A stretch of DNA of 64,000 nt from Drosophila miranda. Taxonomy: Eukaryota; Arthropoda; Insecta; Diptera; Drosophilidae. Position numbers and translations under genes: made by a program. The DNA lies in NCBI RefSeq assembly GCF_003369915.1, contig NC_046674.1:16926001-16990000 (forward strand), in the 5' to 3' direction. The notes beneath the pieces are model-generated. The model was given only the letters and a program-made list of their open reading frames with translations. It was not told the DNA's origin and made no database searches. Position 1 is the first letter of the stretch. Each line of letters opens with the position of its first letter. Of the stretch, positions 58,012-64,000 are shown in pieces.

Positions 58012-58290
58012 GTTTCCTAGAACTTTTCTCATCGATTGGACACTATGCGATAGTTCCTACAGTTTTATTAAAATAATTAATGCTAATAAAAAATCCACAG
58101 GTGCTTATCGTGGATTGACAGTCGATTAGTTACGCTCCACCACTTTGGTCTCCTTGGGTAATTTCGGCTGGGGTCTTAAACCGGTTATTTTTGTTATCAG
58201 CTCTTCGAGTTGCACTTTGCACTTTAGCCCGCGAAATCTGCATTATATGGAACGACTTCATTCTCAATTACAGACATAAGCAATAGCAAG

Positions 58291-58999
58291 ATGTCCCTCT
58301 CGAAGCCACTTTTTTCGCTCATTGGCACTTATCTGGAACAACTTTTCAATCATCCGGTTCGCACGAAGTCCATAACGGCGTGAGTACAACGCTTATCACC
58401 CTCCCACCCGCCCGTAAACCATAAAGCACTTGACGTCTAACGGGGTCGACATGTTTCAGGTGTATTTTGGCCACCTCGGCCAATGTGACCTCGCAGCGTC
58501 TGGCCGGAGCCAAGAAATTGAACCAGAACAGCGCCTTCGCGTATGGACTGTTTGGCCTGCTCTTCGGTGGAAGTGTCCCCCACTACTTCTACCAGACCGT
58601 GGAGCGTCTGTTCAGTCATGACTTGCGCTTCAGGAAGTTCTTTTTGTTCTTGTCTGAACGACTAGTCTACGCCCCCATCTACCAGGCGCTTTCGCTTTAC
58701 TTCTTGACACTGTTCGAGGTGCGTACTCATCATTCTTTAAGGCGGTTTTCTTCATAACACCTGATATTTTGCAGGGCAACTCCCACGGCACCGCTGTTAA
58801 GAGTGTCGAAAAACTGTATTTGCCCCTGCTGAAGGCCAACTGGCAGTACTTGTCCTTGTTTGTGTACCTGAACTTTGCCTATGTGCCGCCCATGTTCCGT
58901 TCCATTAGTATGGCCATAATTTCCTTCATTTGGGTAGTTTACATTGCCAAGAAGCGTCGTCGCTTCGCGAATAAGCAGGCTGCTGACAAGTCGAAATAA
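58291..58999 (+). CDS. PXMP2/Mpv17-family peroxisomal membrane protein
   Basis: Exons: 58291-58379, 58460-58718, 58775-58999; 190 aa in phase, the usual PXMP2 length. Residues about 5-25 (FSLIGTYLEQLFNHPVRTKS) are the family's first helix; TACILATSANVTSQRLAG and YGLFGLLFGGSVPHYFYQTV are the middle helices. The C-terminal signature NWQYLSLFVYLNFAYVPPMF then RSISMAIISFIWVVYIAKKR matches the Mpv17 pattern W-x6-N-F-x2-V-P-x3-R...W-x2-Y-x-A-x-K. PXMP2 forms a peroxisomal channel for small solutes. The Lys/Arg-rich tail may help peroxisome targeting. It probably corresponds to D. melanogaster CG7970, recalled as next to Vta1. Confidence 0.9.
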
Positions 59000-59642
59000 A
59001 CATTCCAGTGGGGACCCCAAGACTTTTCAACTATATTAATGTTGCTTTAGCTTTTTTTATGATTAAGTTACTTTCAACCGTGTTTACAAAGTCGAAAGTT
59101 TTATTTGACTTCCACGTCTTGCACTGGCTGTTGCTTTAATTTAATATTCAGATTACAAACTAGATTACGATTGGCTTTATCTTCGTTGCGTTTAAACGAA
59201 GAAAGGAATATTGCTCTAGATTGCAAAAACTATTGCGAGTCGGTACGTTTGCGCGATTCGTGTGTGGGCTTAAGATAAGCAATAGCTACTGGCACAGACA
59301 GCCTTATCGCCTGGATATAGTAAAGCCCTTAATTTTTGTATCTTTTACGTGCAAAAAATAAACGTATACATTTACACAGATCATTCGAGATGGCAACAAA
59401 TAATATATTTATTTAAAACTCAGCTTAAAATTAGCAAATAATTCGATTAGAGGCTTATAAACGAGTATTATTGGCATAATATCGTGGCTACTATATAATT
59501 TCGCTAGTAAATTCCGGGCACATGACTGCGAAATTAAATATCTAACTAAGTGTCGGGGAAATGCGTGTAAAACAAATGTCCTTCGGCATAACAACTATCT
59601 TATCCTAGTGGTTTCAGGAGTATGGTGCATGTGGCGACTATG

Positions 59643-59728
59643 AGTCTGACTAGTGCGATTCACTAGGAGTTCCTTTTCGACTAAAAGTCTGACTAGTGCG
59701 ATACACTAGGTGTTCCTTCGCTCACGAC
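59643..59728. repeat. Two 43-bp tandem units with inverted core
   Basis: Both units begin AGTCTGACTAGTGCGATWCA and contain the inverted pair CTAGTG...CACTAG. They run directly into the orphan coding-like fragment. Confidence 0.75.
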
Positions 59729-59923
59729 TCGCCGCACATTTTGCGCAGCGAATCGGTTAACACTCAAAAGGCGGCCATCGAGGGGCTCCGACTGTTCCGC
59801 AGCGGAGTGCAGATGGGCGTGGCCGGTGTGCTGGCCCGACTGAAGCAGCTCGAGCAGCAGCTGGAGGCCTCCTCTGCCTCAGCAGCACCCCCCTCAGTGC
59901 CACCGGCTGCCTTGTGGTGGTAG
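59700..59923 (+). pseudogene. Orphan coding-like fragment, C-terminus of an unknown protein
   Basis: A 75-codon open frame encodes HDSPHILRSESVNTQKAAIE then GLRLFRSGVQMGVAGVLARL then KQLEQQLEASSASAAPPSVP and stops. Codon choice is strongly biased to the GC-ending codons used by neighbouring genes, and the composition (amphipathic helix, Ala/Ser/Pro tail) looks like a real C-terminus. It has no ATG near its beginning and no recognised upstream exon; a 43-bp repeat abuts it. It could be the 3' exon of an unseen small gene or a truncated copy of a gene elsewhere. I do not recognise the family. Confidence 0.4.
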
Positions 59924-60366
59924 GGAATGGGTCGCTTGCGAGCACTGTGAATATAGATCGGGATATATTAAAGCAGGTATTTCCTCAACTGAGATTAGGG
60001 GACTACTATGCTGATAACTCACCAACTGAAAATTGTAATCAACACAATAAAAATACGCTAAAAATAAATTATAGAAATTATGTCCTAGGAAACAATAAGA
60101 TGTAAGAGATGACATGTTTTATTGGCGTGTGTTCCACAAAATCAATGGATCTTGCGCTAAATACAAGAAATAATCAGAAAAAAAATTTTACAAGCACACA
60201 CAAGTATATGTATTGCATTGAAAGGAAGAAATAAATTTGAAAATCAAACTATAAGTAGTTCCTGAGTCAGCTGAAAAAAAGAATAATCAAGATCAATTAA
60301 ATAAAATCAGGTGCCGTGTTTAAACAAATTGGGAAATCAATGCAACACAAAGTTCAATGGAAACCA

Positions 60367-63300
60367 ACTAGCGTCTGGTGCTGGGCGGCGGCCGACGGCT
60401 ACGGGAAATTAAGTAAATCAATTAAAATAATATATTAATATAAAAAAATATCAAAAAATCAAAAGGGATTCTATAACAAATTTCGTGCTATTTTCATCTC
60501 AACTACCTCGTAATGCGACGTCTGTCTAGAAAGCTGGGTGAGCCCCGACGCCGTGGTATAGATGGGGAACGTGAGCCAGACTGTGATGTGCCTGAGCCGC
60601 TGCTGGAGGAGCTGCCCGAGCTGCTTTGGGATGAGCAGCTGGAACGAGATGATTGCGAGCCAGAGCGGGACCTAGAACTGCGCGAGCCGCTGGCACTGCT
60701 GCTGGAGCTGGAGCGTCTGTGGGGAAAGAAAAAGAGTGTAAATTCATTGTGTGCCAAAAAACAACAGAGAGGGGGACACTTACGATCTTGAGCGACTACT
60801 GGAGTGATGATGGTGATGACTGCCACTCGTGTGCCGATTGCTGCGGCTGTGACTGCTTCGGCGTGAACGGCTCCGACTTCGACGAGCTGCACTCTCCGCT
60901 GCAGCCACAGTGGCCGTGGACACCTTGGAGACGATGGCGTCTACCAGACTGCTGTCGGCGAGTGCCGCAACTAAGGGCTGTGGATCCAGAAGTTTGAATG
61001 GTTTTATTAAAATTTTCGGTTTCTGTTGCTGGTGATGATGATGATAGCTTATACTATTGGCTGCCACGGCCGCAGCCGCTGCAGCCGCGTTGAAACTAAT
61101 GCTACCGGTCCTCGCATGCTGGGGATGACTAAGCAAGGCCAGGCCCGCAGCAGGTCCGCCACCACCGCCCAGGCCCAAAAGGCCCCCAACGGCATGACGT
61201 CCATGATGCTGGCCGCCAGCGGCCAGTAAAGCCTGCTGCTGCCCAAGGCCGAAGAGACTAGGGTTATAGACAAGACCATGCGCCAGATGCTGCTGCTGGT
61301 GGTCGCGTCGACCGAGCAGAGCTTGCTGTTGCATGCTGTTCTGATGGTTCTTGCATATATTGTAATGGGTGGCCGTCAGCAGCGGACCGTGATTAAGGCG
61401 GTTCGTTGTGCGGTTGTAGGTGCCCGGCGTGCCGGCCAGGAACGGCAGCATACCGGGATTGCTATTGGAATGAGGGACACCACCACCACATGCATGAATG
61501 TTGTTGTTGCTGTTGTTGTTGTTAGTATTATGTCTACTGTTAGGGTTATTGTTCAGCGTTCGGTTGTGAAAGATTCGCTTCGTCTGGTGTGGGTGCGAAT
61601 GCTGTTGCTGGTGTGGATGCTGGTGTTGATGCGACTGCTGGTGGTGCTGGTGCTGCTGCTGCTGCTGCTGCTGTGGAGGCCTTTGATGGATCTTAGTTAT
61701 CATGTTCGTTGCTGGTGGACTTTTAACGTCGCCATTGGCAGCCACTTGGGGCGCTTTGCAAATAGGCGGCGTCGTGGTGTCGTCTCTTTTTTGGTTTGGC
61801 TCCTCTACAGACTGATGCTGCTGCTGCGGCTTCTGCTCCTGTAGCTGCGGATGTGGCTGTGCCTGCGGTAGGATCACAGCCATGAGTGGCGGGGGTGTTG
61901 TCGTAGTCGTTGTCGTTGTCAATGGGTTAATCAAAGCTGTTACATTGTTAGCAACAAGGAATTCACTTAGCGAATTACGTTTAGTAGCCGTCACCAGTTC
62001 GTTGCCACTTACTTCACTGCCCTCCTTGGCAGAATCCTTGCTCGCGTCCCCGTTCTTCTCCATAGTCTTGATCTTCTGCTTTGCCTTGGCGGCGATCCCC
62101 GACTTGAGCTGCTCCAGCATACGCAGCTCCTGCAGTTCCTCGCGCTCTTGCTTGCTCTGCTGGAACTCGTCAAGTGCTGCTGCATCCACATTGGAGCCAC
62201 TCGCATCGGCATCGCTGCCGTCATCGCTCTGGGCCCTCAGGCGCACCACGGGCGCGGGCTTCGTTGTGGAAAGGTCGCGTGCCTTCGATGGCCGCTTCTT
62301 GTCTTGTATGATGTCCTGATAGCGCTCTGGATGTCGTTCTGCTGGCGAGTAGCGCAGTTCCGAAGAGCTTGAGCTGTGCGAGCGTCGCTTTGCTGGCTTC
62401 GGACTGGGTGTGGTCGCCTTTCCCTTTGGCTTGGGCTTTTGTGGAGTGCTTGACCGTTCACGCTTCACGCTGGTCTGGCGCGGGGTACGACGATCTCGCT
62501 TGGGGCTCCTCTCCTTCTTGATCGGATCGGGTGTTTTGCTGCGTCGTCGCAGTTTGCCAGGCTTGGGCTTGGGCGAAGGTGTCCGGGATGCAGACGAGCT
62601 GCTACTGGAGCTACCCGATGCCGAGCTAGAGCTGGAGACTGCCCGCTTGCGCTTGGTCTTTTCCAGTTCCACAATCACCGACTTGGTGCCCAGTATATCG
62701 TTGACAGTGTCTTCTGCAGCCTTAAAGGGATTGAATGCCGGTGGCGCAGCCTTCTTGGGTGGAACCTCTGGGGAATGACTGCGTCGGCTGCTCCCGACAA
62801 CTGCGGCCGGCGACTGCTGCTTGCGGGAACGGGAAAGTGATCTAGAACTGCGAGTAGGCTTGCGATTATCGGTTGAATTTTTGGCCGAGGTCGATGGCGA
62901 TCTCTGGCGCCGGGTACGTTCCTTAGAGACGGCTAGGTTTGGCACTCCCTGTCGCTCCTTGGATCGTTGACGGTCTTTTGATCGTTGTCGCTCCTTGGAA
63001 CGCTTTTTCTCATTCGATTGTTGACCGCGATCCTTAGAACGTCGTCTTTCTTTTGAGCGCTGTCTCTCCTTTGATCTTTGTCGACCTTTGGACATATCTC
63101 GCTCCTTCGAGGGTGCCTTATCCACCGATCGTTTCCTCTCCTTTGATCGCTGTCGATCCTTTGATCTGTCGCGCTTGATTTCAACTACTGGTTTATCCTT
63201 TGATCGCGCCCTCTCCTTGGATCGCAGTCTTTCTTTCGAATAAAGTCTCGCCTTTGATCGCTGCCTCTCCTTTGACCTCTGTCTCTCTTTTGACCTCTGC

Positions 63301-63974
63301 CTATCCTTAGATCTCTGTCTATCCTTAGACTTTTGCCTCTCTTTAGAGCGTGGCCTTTCCTTTGAACGCTGTCTTTCTTTGGAGCGGAGCCTCTCCTTCG
63401 ATCGCTGTCTTTCCCTCGACCTCTGTCTCTCCTTCGATTTTGGTCGTTCCTTTGATCGCTGTCTTTCTTTCGAGCGTTGTCTTTCCTTCGAACGAAGTCT
63501 TTCCTTTGATCGCTGTCTTTCTTTTGATCGTTGCCTTTCTTTTGATCGAAGTCTCTCCTTAGAACTTTCGCGCTTTCTTTCCGGCTCTTTGCGAGGTGGA
63601 GTACGGGTGGTTGCCCCCCGTTCATTGGACTTGGGACGTCGACTGCGACTATCGCTACGCTCGCGCTTGTCCCTTCGACCGTCGGCCGATGATTCGTTGG
63701 GCCGCTTTAATTCCCTGCGACGTTCGCGGGACCTGCTCCGGAAGGGATTCTCCCGCGATGTGCCATTGTCTTCAGCTTTGGTAGCTGTTGGATCGCGGGA
63801 TTTGCCCGACTTCTTGCCTTTGCGTTCATTACGCGACGGTGAGCTGAAAAATAAAATGTTCAAATTAGTTTAAAGTGATATGTTAGCACCTTTTTCAACA
63901 TACTTGGAGGGCTCCGAGTCCGAGGAGCTGGCACGGGCACGTGACTTCTTTTTCAGCTTCTTGTCGCGCTTTTT
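60367..63974 (-). CDS. Srrm234: Srrm234, SR-repetitive matrix splicing factor (5' end outside the window)
   Basis: Exons in the window: 63974-63904, 63843-60784, 60716-60507, 60397-60367; 1123 aa in phase, partial at the N-terminus. The protein is the fly SRRM2/3/4 relative (CG7971 by memory), a nuclear splicing cofactor. A long array of RSKERQ/RSKERL hexapeptides fills about residues 125-330. RS-, Ser- and Lys-rich blocks follow, then a Gln/His-rich region (near 61600-61700) and a His run. The penultimate exon ends RRRGSPSFLDRRRIT. This resembles the start of the eMIC block that SRRM3/4 use for microexon inclusion. The last exon gives SRRPPPSTRR and a stop. If the last intron is kept, the frame ends almost at once (RRRITR), so the C-terminus depends on this splice. 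Confidence 0.88.
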
Positions 63975-64000
63975 CTGCATAATAGAAAAGATAAGATCAT

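Larger units (their letters stand above)
59000..60366. other. Spacer with an orphan coding-like fragment and short repeats
   Basis: This holds the PXMP2-like 3' UTR, a 43-bp tandem repeat (59643-59728), the coding-like fragment at 59700-59923, and AT-rich DNA that is probably Srrm234 3' UTR (59930-60366). Confidence 0.5.

Noticed and set aside
61278-61844. 188-codon plus-strand frame opposite Srrm234
   Set aside because: It is an antisense shadow of Gln/His/Asn-rich codons (poly-Val/Leu).
1-64000. tRNA, rRNA and CRISPR features
   Set aside because: I looked for tRNA B-box sequences (GGTTCGAATCC-like), rRNA segments and regularly spaced direct repeats with unique spacers, and found none that holds up.

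Overview
This is Drosophila nuclear DNA, most likely from a species outside the melanogaster subgroup. Every multi-exon gene read here uses short GT-AG introns with fly consensus sites, and the proteins are close but clearly diverged relatives of D. melanogaster proteins (nudE, CalpB, Taf2, Bro, Vta1, CG6707, CG5021, Srrm234). In D. melanogaster these are, from memory, genes of chromosome arm 3L (Muller element D). The exact species cannot be fixed from the window; an obscura-group fly would fit. Exon borders were worked out by hand from splice consensus and reading phase, and in each multi-exon model below the exon lengths sum to a whole number of codons.

Layout. 1-9744 is gene-poor, with simple repeats (including 67 consecutive C), a CGATA cluster and a local duplication. 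9745-27002 is a dense block: nudE (-), a small unknown gene (-), a PIP4P/TMEM55 phosphatase (+), a p25-alpha/TPPP-like gene (+), calpain CalpB (-) and Taf2 (+). 27237-31956 holds a secreted Q/P-rich protein of unknown role (-), followed by about 8 kb of non-coding DNA. 39961-44394 is a matrin-type zinc-finger protein (-). 46229-60366 is a second dense block: TVP23 (-), a polyamine oxidase (+), TMEM60 (+), PRCC (-), Bro/CBF-beta (+), a NACHO/TMEM35-like protein (+), Vta1 (-), a PXMP2/Mpv17-family protein (+) and an unexplained coding-like fragment. The window ends inside Srrm234 (-), a serine/arginine repetitive splicing factor whose 5' end lies outside.

The genes are mostly housekeeping and act in different processes: dynein regulation, lipid signalling, transcription initiation, Golgi and ESCRT traffic, peroxisomes and splicing. 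I see no functional cluster among them.

Two observations stand out. First, a decayed dispersed repeat lies just upstream of four unrelated genes (Taf2, the zinc-finger gene, TVP23, Vta1), always in the same orientation relative to the gene. In three of them it carries a shared GAGACGRTATATTT / GGTATATTT / ATCGAT block resembling the Drosophila Motif 6 and DRE core-promoter elements. Second, the first intron of Taf2 appears to have AT-AC ends (ATAAGT...CAC) instead of GT-AG.
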